This document shows, in pieces, positions 1-6,678 of a DNA stretch of 14,221 nucleotides. The position numbers and the translations under genes were made by a program. Under the pieces are notes generated by a model. It searched no databases. It saw only the letters and a program-made list of their open reading frames with translations, and was not told the origin of the DNA. The stretch comes from Candidatus Gastranaerophilales bacterium (GTDB lineage: Bacteria > Cyanobacteriota > Vampirovibrionia > Gastranaerophilales > Gastranaerophilaceae): positions 1 to 14,221 of the forward strand of contig CAJULH010000051.1 of assembly GCA_910587175.1 (NCBI GenBank). The letters run 5' to 3'. Position 1 is the first letter of the stretch. Every line of letters begins with the position of its first letter.

Positions 1-1
1 A

Positions 2-61
2 AAATTTTTATGTAAAAAATCAGCTTTTATGTTAACATCAAAGGAAGTAGAAATGAAATAG
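2..61 (+). CDS. Possible 3' end of an upstream gene (partial), or Met-Lys mini-ORF
   Basis: One frame is open from base 2 to a TAG at 59-61, ending in residues LTSKEVEMK; the other two forward frames have stops. This could be the tail of a gene that begins before the window. The last codons also form an ATG-AAA-TAG mini-ORF at 53-61 with a good Shine-Dalgarno (AAGGA, 41-45) seven bases ahead. The stop lies 9 nt before the efp start, so either reading would bring ribosomes close to efp. Twenty open codons in AT-rich DNA can occur by chance, and I cannot identify a family. Confidence 0.3.
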   Translation, partial: KFLCKKSAFMLTSKEVEMK

Positions 62-70
62 GGATATTTT

Positions 71-628
71 ATGATTTCAGTAAACGATTTAAAAACCGGC
101 TTAACATTAGAACTGGACAACGGCTTGTGGTCTGTTGTTGAATTTTTACACGTAAAACCCGGAAAAGGTGCAGCATTTGTCCGCTCTAAACTTAAAAACG
201 TTGAAACAGGACAGGTTGTTGAAAAAACATTCAGAGCCGGCGAAAAAGTTGCCAAAGCTATGTTAGACAGACGCGAAATGCAATATCTTTACAAAGAAGG
301 AAACGACTTTGTAATGATGGATTTAGAAAGCTACGAACAACTTCCTGTCGCAGAATCTGCAATTGGCGATGGTGTTAAATATTTAAAAGAAAATATGAAT
401 GTTCAAATCTTAATGCATGACGGCAGAATCATTGGTATCGACCTTCCAAACTTTGTTGAACTGGAAGTTGTTGATACTCCTCCTGCAGAAAAAGGAAACA
501 CAGCGCAAGGCGGTTCCAAACCTGCTACTTTAGAGGGCGGAGCTGTTGTAAACGTTCCTTTCTTTATCCAGGTTGGAGATAAATTAAGAATTGACACAAG
601 AACGAACGAATACTTAGATAGGGTATAA
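71..628 (+). CDS. efp: Translation elongation factor P
   Basis: EF-P binds between the P and E sites of stalled ribosomes and helps form peptide bonds at polyproline stretches. The 185-aa length is normal for the family. The N-terminal KOW-like domain (about residues 1-64) carries the loop KPGKGAAF, with Lys32 at the tip, the position that is post-translationally modified in many bacteria. A lysine there fits lysylation, another Lys modification, or no modification, and not Arg rhamnosylation. The C-terminal OB domain closes with the family signature GDKLRIDTRTNEYLDRV. The ATG at 71 is preceded by AGGG at 60-63. The stop is 5 nt before accB, so the two are almost certainly co-transcribed. An efp-accB junction is also typical of cyanobacteria (established knowledge), which supports the placement of the host. 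No modification enzyme (EpmA or EarP type) is in the window. Confidence 0.97.
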   Translation: MISVNDLKTGLTLELDNGLWSVVEFLHVKPGKGAAFVRSKLKNVETGQVVEKTFRAGEKVAKAMLDRREMQYLYKEGNDFVMMDLESYEQLPVAESAIGDGVKYLKENMNVQILMHDGRIIGIDLPNFVELEVVDTPPAEKGNTAQGGSKPATLEGGAVVNVPFFIQVGDKLRIDTRTNEYLDRV

Positions 629-633
629 AAATT

Positions 634-1095
634 ATGAATTTTGAATGCGATTATATTGAGAAGCTCGCAAAACTTGTCAGCGACAATCAATTAAGCGAAA
701 TCACCCTTGAAGACGGTGATAAAGCCATTACCATAAAAAAAGGTGTACAGGGTGCGGTTGTAATGCAGCCTGCTGCTCCTGCAATGTCAGCCCCCGCAGT
801 ACAAGCCACGGCAGCTGCCGAAAGTGCTCCTGCTGCAATTCAAACATCAGATACACCGAAGGGTACTCCGATAACATCTCCTATGGTTGGTGCATTTTAT
901 GCAGCACCGAGCCCTGGTTCTGAACCCTATGTTAAAGTAGGTGATGTTGTAAAGGCAGGTCAGGTAGTTTGTATCGTTGAAGCTATGAAGCTTATGAACG
1001 AAATTGAATCTGAAGTATCAGGAAAAGTGGTTCAAATTTGCGTTGAAGACGGTCAAAGCGTTGAATACGGACAAGTCCTGATGTATGTAGAATAA
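634..1095 (+). CDS. accB: Biotin carboxyl carrier protein of acetyl-CoA carboxylase
   Basis: BCCP carries the biotin that shuttles carboxyl groups between biotin carboxylase (AccC) and the carboxyltransferase, in the committed step of fatty-acid synthesis. The 153-aa protein has the usual layout: a short N-terminal domain (1-40), an Ala/Pro-rich flexible linker (about 43-75), and a C-terminal biotinyl domain (about 77-153) starting at TPITSPMVGAFYAAPSPG. The biotinylation motif EAMKLMNE puts biotin on Lys119. The domain also keeps the PSPGSEPYVKVGD loop typical of bacterial AccB. The start follows the efp stop by 5 nt, with a GG-containing purine stretch inside the efp end serving as a weak ribosome site. 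accC follows 18 nt downstream. The carboxyltransferase genes accA and accD are not in the window. Confidence 0.97.
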   Translation: MNFECDYIEKLAKLVSDNQLSEITLEDGDKAITIKKGVQGAVVMQPAAPAMSAPAVQATAAAESAPAAIQTSDTPKGTPITSPMVGAFYAAPSPGSEPYVKVGDVVKAGQVVCIVEAMKLMNEIESEVSGKVVQICVEDGQSVEYGQVLMYVE

Positions 1096-1113
1096 TTAAA
1101 TAAGTAAATTGTT

Positions 1114-2505
1114 ATGATAAAAAAGGTTTTAATTGCAAACAGAGGCGAGATTGCCCTAAGAATTATAAGAGCCTGCAAAGAACTCGGAATAGCAACAGTT
1201 GCCATCTATTCACAAGCTGATAGTGAAAGTTTACATGTTTCACTTGCAGATGAAGCATATTGTATAGGTCCTGCACCAAGTGCAAAGAGCTATTTGAGCA
1301 TTCCTGCAATTATAAGCGTTGCGCTCACTTCAGGTGCAGATGCCATTCACCCGGGCTATGGATTTATGTCAGAAAGAGCTGATTTTGTTGATATTTGCGA
1401 CCAGCATCATATAAAATTTATAGGTCCTTCTGCAGATGCTATGAGAAAAATGGGTGACAAAGCAAATGCCAGAGAGACAATGATTAAAAACAACGTTCCC
1501 GTAACACCGGGAACCGGCTTGGTTGAAAACGTTGATGAAATTAAAACCTTTGCAAAGGAAGTAGGATACCCGGTTATCATTAAAGCTACAGCCGGCGGCG
1601 GCGGCAAGGGCATGAGAATTGTGCATAATGAAAACGAGGTTGAAGACGCCTTTAATTTATGCAGAAACGAAGCCAAAAACGCCTTTGCAAACCCCGAAGT
1701 TTACGTTGAAAAATATTTAATCAACCCAAGGCACATTGAGGTTCAAATCCTTGCAGACAGCTTTGGAAACGTTGTACATTTGGGCGAAAGAGACTGCTCA
1801 ATCCAAAGACGCCACCAAAAGCTCCTGGAAGAAGCACCGAGCCCTGCCATCAGCGAAGATGTACGCAAAAAAATGGGCGAAGCTGCAGTAAACGCAGCAA
1901 AAGCCATAAATTATGAAGGTGCCGGAACTATTGAATTTTTGCTTGATGAAAATGATCCTTCAGGCAGAAAAAACTGGTATTTTATGGAAATGAACACAAG
2001 GGTTCAGGTAGAACACTGTGTATCAGAAATGATTTCGGGCGTTGATATCGTAAAAGAACAGCTGCGCGTGGCATCAGGACAGAGATTATCTGTAAAACAG
2101 GATGATATCGTTCTTAGGGGACATGCAATAGAATGCAGGATTAACGCTGAAGACCCTGAAAGGGATTTTATACCATTTGCAGGAAAAATCGAAGGATATC
2201 TCGCACCGGGCGGATTCGGAGTACGTATTGATTCCCACGTCTACACCGGCTATTCAATTCCTCCGTATTATGATTCAATGGTAGGAAAGCTAATCTGCTG
2301 GGGTGTAGACCGCGAAGACGCCAGAAACAGGGCTCTTCGGGCATTAAATGAATATATTATAACAGGAATTAAAACTACAATTCCTTTCCACAAGGAAATT
2401 TTGAATAACGATGTATTCATTTCAGGCAAATTTGATACAAGCTTTATAGAAAAATATTATTCAAAAGAAGAAATTAAAAAAGCTCTTTCAAAAGAAAATG
2501 TTTAA
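1114..2505 (+). CDS. accC: Biotin carboxylase subunit of acetyl-CoA carboxylase
   Basis: This ATP-grasp enzyme carboxylates the biotin on AccB using bicarbonate and ATP. It starts with the family hallmark MIKKVLIANRGEIALRIIRA and has the glycine-rich ATP loop KATAGGGGKGMRIV, the segment GERDCSIQRRHQKLLEEAPSP, and the metal- and catalysis-related EMNTRVQVEH stretch. The 463-aa length matches a stand-alone biotin carboxylase (about 445-460), not a fused pyruvate or propionyl-CoA carboxylase. One oddity is the residue after VQVEH: Cys302, where AccC usually has Pro (VEHPVTE), giving VEHCVSE. The catalytic Glu and Arg residues around it are intact, so activity is expected. The 3' end overlaps the next gene by 8 nt, a sign of translational coupling. 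Confidence 0.97.
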   Translation: MIKKVLIANRGEIALRIIRACKELGIATVAIYSQADSESLHVSLADEAYCIGPAPSAKSYLSIPAIISVALTSGADAIHPGYGFMSERADFVDICDQHHIKFIGPSADAMRKMGDKANARETMIKNNVPVTPGTGLVENVDEIKTFAKEVGYPVIIKATAGGGGKGMRIVHNENEVEDAFNLCRNEAKNAFANPEVYVEKYLINPRHIEVQILADSFGNVVHLGERDCSIQRRHQKLLEEAPSPAISEDVRKKMGEAAVNAAKAINYEGAGTIEFLLDENDPSGRKNWYFMEMNTRVQVEHCVSEMISGVDIVKEQLRVASGQRLSVKQDDIVLRGHAIECRINAEDPERDFIPFAGKIEGYLAPGGFGVRIDSHVYTGYSIPPYYDSMVGKLICWGVDREDARNRALRALNEYIITGIKTTIPFHKEILNNDVFISGKFDTSFIEKYYSKEEIKKALSKENV

Positions 2506-3688
2506 TTTTGATAAAAAGACCGGGCAGATTATTCAAAGCATTGCAGAATATGCGCAGCATACCGGAATTTGTGTATATTTTGTGGGCGGGATGGTGCGCG
2601 ATTGCCTTATGGGGATTGGAATTAAGGATATTGATATCCTGATTGAGGGCTCTGCAATTGATTTTGTGCAAGGTTTTTACAATTTTTACAATACTAAAAG
2701 CCGCAGCCATGATAGCAAAAACCCTGATGATTACAGTAATATAAGCTGCGTTAGCCAAACCGACGATATAGAACAAGAACCGGATATTAAAATTAAATCA
2801 ATCCACAAAAGTTTCAATACGGCAAAAACCGTAATAAACAATATAGAGATTGATTTTGCCTCTACAAGAGAGGAAGAATACCCAAAATCAGGATGTCTGC
2901 CTGTTGTCACAAAAACGGGATGCCCTGTTAAAGATGATCTTAAAAGAAGAGATTTTACCGTAAATGCAATAGCTGCAAGGCTTATTCCGGAAAATGGCAG
3001 GTTGAAATATGAAATAATTGACCCGTATTTTGGCACAAAAGATATTAAAGAAAAAAAGCTTAAAGCATTGCATAATAAAAGCTATATCGATGACCCTACA
3101 AGGATTTTAAGGGGTTTGGATTTTATTTTGAGATTTGGATTTGACTTCACCCAAAATGATAAGGCTTTAATTGAAGAGTACCTGAAAAGCCCAAATAGAG
3201 AAGGTTTGAGCATAGACAGAGTAAAACTTACCCTAAAAAAACTTTTTTCTGGAACGGACAGGGCAAAAGAAGCATATTTACGCATTTTAGATGATAAATA
3301 TTACAGAATCTGGGAAAATAAGCCAAGCTTTAAAAAAGAATGGGCACAAAAGCTTTATGATTCTGTTGAAATATTCAAAGTACCGTCATCCGGAATTTTT
3401 TTGGGAGCAATTTTTGAGAATCTTTGCAACGGCAAACCTTTAGCCTGCAACATTTCAAATTACGAGATTTACAATTTTTACAAACCCATTTCAAACAAAG
3501 ATTTGGCACTTCGCTACTCCATTTTAGGCGATAACACCGCTCTTTTTTACTTTAAAAAACTAAAGGATGTAAAATCTGATATCACAGGCGAAGACCTTAT
3601 AAAACAAGGCTATACACAGGGAAAAGAACTTGGAGATGAGCTAAAAAAACACCTAATAAAAAAGCTTAACAACATACCTAAAATATAA
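2498..3688 (+). CDS. tRNA nucleotidyltransferase / poly(A) polymerase family (CCA-, CC- or A-adding)
   Basis: Class II CCA/poly(A) polymerase family enzymes add or repair the 3' CCA of tRNAs. The catalytic core is clear: FVGGMVRDCLMG (about 29-39) followed by the metal-binding DID (Asp44 and Asp46), then EIDFASTREEEY (117-128), KRRDFTVNAIA (149-159), IDPYFGTKDI (174-183), and DDPTRILRGLDFILRFGF (198-215). The C-terminal part ends with the usual ITGEDLIKQGYTQGKELGDEL stretch, here without an HD domain. There is a polar insertion of roughly 25-30 residues (about 63-95) between the DID motif and FNTAKT, longer than the typical family spacing. The start codon lies inside accC (8-nt overlap). Whether it adds CCA, only CC or only A cannot be told from sequence; some bacteria, including cyanobacteria-related groups, split the task between two enzymes. 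Confidence 0.9.
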   Translation: MFNFDKKTGQIIQSIAEYAQHTGICVYFVGGMVRDCLMGIGIKDIDILIEGSAIDFVQGFYNFYNTKSRSHDSKNPDDYSNISCVSQTDDIEQEPDIKIKSIHKSFNTAKTVINNIEIDFASTREEEYPKSGCLPVVTKTGCPVKDDLKRRDFTVNAIAARLIPENGRLKYEIIDPYFGTKDIKEKKLKALHNKSYIDDPTRILRGLDFILRFGFDFTQNDKALIEEYLKSPNREGLSIDRVKLTLKKLFSGTDRAKEAYLRILDDKYYRIWENKPSFKKEWAQKLYDSVEIFKVPSSGIFLGAIFENLCNGKPLACNISNYEIYNFYKPISNKDLALRYSILGDNTALFYFKKLKDVKSDITGEDLIKQGYTQGKELGDELKKHLIKKLNNIPKI

Positions 3689-3768
3689 ACACATGCAGAG
3701 CAAACTAAAAATAAGACTTTGCAAATCTTGACAACTGTACAAATCCAATATATCGATTAAACCGGGTT

Positions 3769-4383
3769 TTACAGCACAAATCCTGATTTTTCAATCATCT
3801 CTTTCATTTTAGCTGCAGGAAAATACCCAGGAGATACTTTCAGTGTTTCCTTTACAGCATCATATGCCTGGTTGTATTTTTCTTCAGCAAGATACATCTC
3901 AGCCTCTATAAAATGAATTTCCGGATCAAAATAGCAGATTTTCTTTGATATTTCAGCAAACTCATGCACCAGGGAAGAATATCCCCAAAAAGCCAAAATT
4001 CTTGCAATAAATTTTGGCACTTCACTGTTTGAACGTGTAAAAAATTTATACGCATCTATCATATTATCTGCCCAATCATAGAGCTTATTTTCGATAAAAA
4101 GATTCAGATAAACTTCATAGAAAGCACGGGTCTGAAAATATCCGGGGCTTTTTGTAAAAGGTTTATTTTCAATAACATCTAATATAATAAGACCCCAGCC
4201 TGTTGCAAGGCAAGGATCTTTTACTTCTTTCCAGATAAGTCTTGCACTGTTTAAGTTTCCAGCTAAAAGTGCTGAAAATCCGGCTTCATATAGCATATCA
4301 TTATTTAAAAATATCTCTTTTGCTTTATCATAGTGTTTATTTTCAAAACAAAACTTTGCAAAATCAATATCAATATTCTTCAT
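3769..4383 (-). CDS. TPR-like helical repeat protein, cytoplasmic
   Basis: The 204-aa protein is almost wholly helical with a repeat-like pattern of aromatic and small residues: FCFENKHYDKAKEIF (11-25), GFSALLAGNLNSARLIW (35-51), LNLFIENKLYDWADNMI (93-109), AEMYLAEEKYNQAYDAVKETL and PGYFPAAKMKEMI near the C-terminus. This resembles degenerate tetratricopeptide repeats, used for protein-protein contacts. No signal peptide or membrane helix is visible, so it is probably cytoplasmic. It starts 6 nt after the Met-rich protein's stop and is the last gene of a three-gene unit. A specific function is not recognisable; the link with a secreted TPR protein in the same unit suggests an assembly or envelope role, which is inference. 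Confidence 0.75.
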   Translation of the reverse strand: MKNIDIDFAKFCFENKHYDKAKEIFLNNDMLYEAGFSALLAGNLNSARLIWKEVKDPCLATGWGLIILDVIENKPFTKSPGYFQTRAFYEVYLNLFIENKLYDWADNMIDAYKFFTRSNSEVPKFIARILAFWGYSSLVHEFAEISKKICYFDPEIHFIEAEMYLAEEKYNQAYDAVKETLKVSPGYFPAAKMKEMIEKSGFVL

Positions 4384-4389
4384 CGGGGT

Positions 4390-4638
4390 CTAGAAACTTC
4401 CGTTTGAATTGTTGTTAAATCCAAACTCAGGCATCATTTGACTCATCATCATTGCCTGCATCATCTGCTTCATATTATCCGGGTTGCTTGCACCCTGAGA
4501 CATCATATAAGGCAAATATGCATTAATATTATTCATATTATTGCTGTTTGGATTCATGCTGCCAAACATTGCTGCAAGCTGTGCCATTTCAGGATTTCCA
4601 TATCCGCCATACTGACCATACCCGCCGCCAGCTTGCAT
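4390..4638 (-). CDS. Met/Asn/Gly-rich low-complexity small protein, unknown function
   Basis: The 82-aa product has 15 Met, 14 Asn and 11 Gly. It begins with a Gly/Tyr/Gln segment (QAGGGYGQYGGYGNP), passes through an Asn-rich middle, and ends with Met clusters (MKQMMQAMMMSQMM) and an Asn-rich tail. There is no signal peptide and no known domain. Its ATG overlaps the stop codon of the upstream TPR gene (TAATG, 4636-4640), and the next gene starts 6 nt after its own stop; this coupling is the best evidence that it is translated. The composition resembles prion-like or phase-separating sequences. Methionine clusters can also bind Cu(I) or hydrophobic helices. No function can be assigned. Confidence 0.7.
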   Translation of the reverse strand: MQAGGGYGQYGGYGNPEMAQLAAMFGSMNPNSNNMNNINAYLPYMMSQGASNPDNMKQMMQAMMMSQMMPEFGFNNNSNGSF

Positions 4639-5270
4639 TAGATAAAAGGGTTTACACCAACCTTTGCCAAAACCTTAACTGCATCAGCAATTTCTTTATC
4701 TGTAGGCTGTGCTTTAATTTCACTTGAAGCATCGTTTAATAATTTATAATTTCCTACATCCGGTGCTAAATCATTATTAATTCTGTCTTTTTGTTTTTCA
4801 AGAGCTTTTTCCTGAATTTGTTGTTTTACACTATCATCAAGAAATTTGCCGGATTTAATGAATACTGTCATATCGTCAACAGGAGCATTTTTATCCACAT
4901 AGTTTGCAGAGCATTCGGGACGCCCGTTCAAACATGCAATTGCTCTTTTTGAATATTCAGTTAATTTTGTATCAGCATTTATGCCTATAACTTTCTGATA
5001 AGAATTTTGTGCTTCGCTCTTCATTCCAAGCTGCGCATAAGCAATACCCATATAATAGTGTGCAACAGCATTGTTATCATCTTTTTCAACAACAGGGATT
5101 AAATCCTGAATACAGCCTACATAATTTTTTTGTTTATACTTTGATATTGCAGCATAAACAGGAGAGCTAACCGTCATAGAACGTTGTTGTTTTGCAGCAG
5201 CAAGAGAAATATTTGTAGTGTATGCTGTTATAACTGTAAGTGCTAATACTAATGCGATTTTTTTAATCAT
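4638..5270 (-). CDS. Secreted/periplasmic tetratricopeptide-repeat protein
   Basis: The 210-aa protein begins with a Sec-type signal peptide: positive MIKK, a hydrophobic core (residues 5-24), and likely cleavage after SLAA or SLAAA (about 25-26). Two TPR-like units follow: PVYAAISKYKQKNYVGCIQDLIPVVEKD (37-64) and NAVAHYYMGIAYAQLGMKSEAQNSYQKVIGI (67-97), with the standard small and aromatic positions. A Cys pair at 113 and 120 (CLNGRPEC) could form a disulfide outside the cytoplasm. The rest is charged and probably helical. The ATG has AAGGA on the minus strand about 11 nt upstream, behind a plausible sigma-70 promoter (5309-5336). It heads the three-gene minus-strand unit. Its partners are unknown; TPR proteins of this sort usually scaffold envelope complexes. 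Confidence 0.85.
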   Translation of the reverse strand: MIKKIALVLALTVITAYTTNISLAAAKQQRSMTVSSPVYAAISKYKQKNYVGCIQDLIPVVEKDDNNAVAHYYMGIAYAQLGMKSEAQNSYQKVIGINADTKLTEYSKRAIACLNGRPECSANYVDKNAPVDDMTVFIKSGKFLDDSVKQQIQEKALEKQKDRINNDLAPDVGNYKLLNDASSEIKAQPTDKEIADAVKVLAKVGVNPFI

Positions 5271-5308
5271 TGATTCATATCCTTAATATTTATATTATTA
5301 CTAACTAT

Positions 5309-5336
5309 TTTATAATTATTTTATACCTTATGGCAA
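5309..5336 (-). promoter_or_regulatory. Candidate sigma-70 promoter for the TPR operon
   Basis: Read on the minus strand, TTGCCA (5336-5331) and TATAAA (5314-5309) are separated by 16 nt. The expected start is near 5302, leaving a leader of about 30 nt before the ATG at 5270. Each box has one or two mismatches to consensus. Confidence 0.5.
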
Positions 5337-5433
5337 GTTTTAAAAAAAGGTATAAGTTTTTACACTAATATTATAATCAAGCTTTCAAAATATATTCTGA
5401 TGTATTTGTATGATTTATTTTTAATTTAAATTA

Positions 5434-5439
5434 TATAAT
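5434..5439 (+). promoter_or_regulatory. Candidate -10 element for the small XRE gene
   Basis: A perfect TATAAT lies 47 nt before the chosen ATG at 5487. The hexamer 17 nt upstream (TGATTT, 5411-5416) is a poor -35, so this promoter is weak or needs an activator. With the minus-strand promoter at 5309-5336 it makes a divergent control region. Confidence 0.35.
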
Positions 5440-5486
5440 ATTAACTTTGGTATTACAAAAAATTGTATAGTATCAGGAATTTTAAG

Positions 5487-5717
5487 ATGAAAATCAAAAT
5501 CAGAGAGATTGCCAAAAAAAATAAAGGCTACAGCTTATATAAGCTTGCAAAAGAACTTCAACTTCCCCAACAAACAGTTTATTCCTGGGCAAACGGCAGA
5601 ACACAACCTTCATATGAAAATATGGATAAACTTTGCGATGCACTCAATTGCACTATAGGAGACCTGTTTGAATCAGAACCTATCCAACATAAGCTCAATT
5701 TAAGAAACATTGTTTAG
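5487..5717 (+). CDS. Small XRE-family (Cro/C1-type) HTH regulator
   Basis: The 76-aa protein is essentially a single helix-turn-helix domain. SLYKLAKELQLPQQTVYSWANGRTQPSYENMDKLCDAL (16-53) gives the positioning helix, the recognition helix (QQTVYSWANG) and the closing helices, followed by NCTIGDLFE, the usual end of the Cro/C1 fold. I chose ATG 5487 because AGGA (5475-5478) lies 8 nt ahead; a TTG at 5463 would add eight residues but has no ribosome site. No sensor domain is present, so it probably acts as a simple dimeric repressor. It is divergent from the TPR operon and converges with the zinc-ribbon pair. Regulation of the neighbouring TPR operon or of itself is inference. The composition matches its neighbours. 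Confidence 0.88.
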   Translation: MKIKIREIAKKNKGYSLYKLAKELQLPQQTVYSWANGRTQPSYENMDKLCDALNCTIGDLFESEPIQHKLNLRNIV

Positions 5718-5793
5718 CTTTACTGTCTTGCAGGTTTTGTTTTATCAGATAACTTTTAAATCCGAAACATTATAAAACATACCAGAAAACATC

Positions 5794-6678
5794 TTAATAG
5801 CTGTTTAGCTCGTATACATATTCTCCAAATTCAGATGCATAGATAAAGTTTGGATATTTATCAAGAAAATCTCCCCATTTTTTGCCCCATGCTCTTAGCG
5901 TCGGTCTATTTTTTGGATTATCCCAATCAAGGTTCTTGAATGCAGATTCGCTTTCATGCTGAAGCCTGAAATATTCCCTCCAGTCGTCAGACAGATAAGG
6001 CGCGTATGTTTCAAGCATATATTTATAGTCATATCTAAAGAAGACATAGCCGTCAGCTTCTGTATTTTCGGTTATCAGGTAAAAACATTTAATAGCCGGT
6101 TTAACTATCGCAATATGTTTAAATTGATTACTTTTTACGGGCTCTGATATTTTAATACCTAAATCGTCAAAAGTTTTAGAAGCGTTATTATATATAAGCT
6201 CGGTGTCTTCTCTATATTTATCAACGTTATTTATAAATATTGTAAATAATTTAACATTGTCTTCTTTACTTTTGCTTTTTTTGAAAAACTCCATAAGATC
6301 TTTTTCTTCAGTTGCAACATCTTTAAATAATGTTGCAATTCTGTCAGTCAATTCACTTAAATCCGCATCCGAGTGGCTGGCATAAGTGTAATTATCACTG
6401 CGCACTACAGACTTGTAACCATTATCAGTAAGCTTATTGTTCTCAATTTCACTCATGGCATAGGAAACTGTTTTTACCATTGCTAATGCCAATATTATTA
6501 CAGCAATTATTGCAGTCAAAATTATTGAGGTCTTTTTTAACATTCTCTTGGTTGTTGAACTGCTTACAACCTCTTTTAAATAATCAATACAACCATGCAC
6601 TTTTGCAATTTTCTCGCCGCATACGTTGCATTTAGCTGCGAATCTTTCAATTTCTTCCTTACAATATGGACATTTCAT
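5794..6678 (-). CDS. Membrane protein with N-terminal zinc ribbon
   Basis: The 294-aa protein opens with a zinc ribbon, CPYC at Cys3/Cys6 and CNVC at Cys17/Cys20, followed by a linker and one strong membrane helix (about 51-70). About 220 mostly charged, helical residues follow. Positive residues before the helix (TKRMLKKT) fit an N-in topology, with the ribbon in the cytoplasm and the large domain outside. No enzyme motif is visible in the outer domain. Its ATG overlaps the stop of the upstream gene as TAATG (6676-6680), so translation is probably coupled. The upstream partner has the reverse order: membrane helices first, ribbon last. Function unknown. Zinc-ribbon plus single-helix proteins are common and mostly uncharacterised. 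Confidence 0.8.
   Translation of the reverse strand: MKCPYCKEEIERFAAKCNVCGEKIAKVHGCIDYLKEVVSSSTTKRMLKKTSIILTAIIAVIILALAMVKTVSYAMSEIENNKLTDNGYKSVVRSDNYTYASHSDADLSELTDRIATLFKDVATEEKDLMEFFKKSKSKEDNVKLFTIFINNVDKYREDTELIYNNASKTFDDLGIKISEPVKSNQFKHIAIVKPAIKCFYLITENTEADGYVFFRYDYKYMLETYAPYLSDDWREYFRLQHESESAFKNLDWDNPKNRPTLRAWGKKWGDFLDKYPNFIYASEFGEYVYELNSY

Noticed and set aside
3713..3756. Near-palindrome AAGACTTTGCAAATCTT and a TTGACA with a weak -10 in the convergent gap after the CCA-type gene
   Set aside because: The stem has mismatches and no T run, and the -10 (TATCGA) is poor; not enough to call a terminator or antisense promoter.
4438..4641. Plus-strand open frame opposite the Met-rich gene (His/Cys/Ile-rich product)
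   Set aside because: It is the complement of Met-rich codons (CAT read as His), has no ribosome site, and is opposite a gene with clear coupling.
5718..5793. Search for a terminator between the convergent XRE and zinc-ribbon genes
   Set aside because: No hairpin with a T run was visible.
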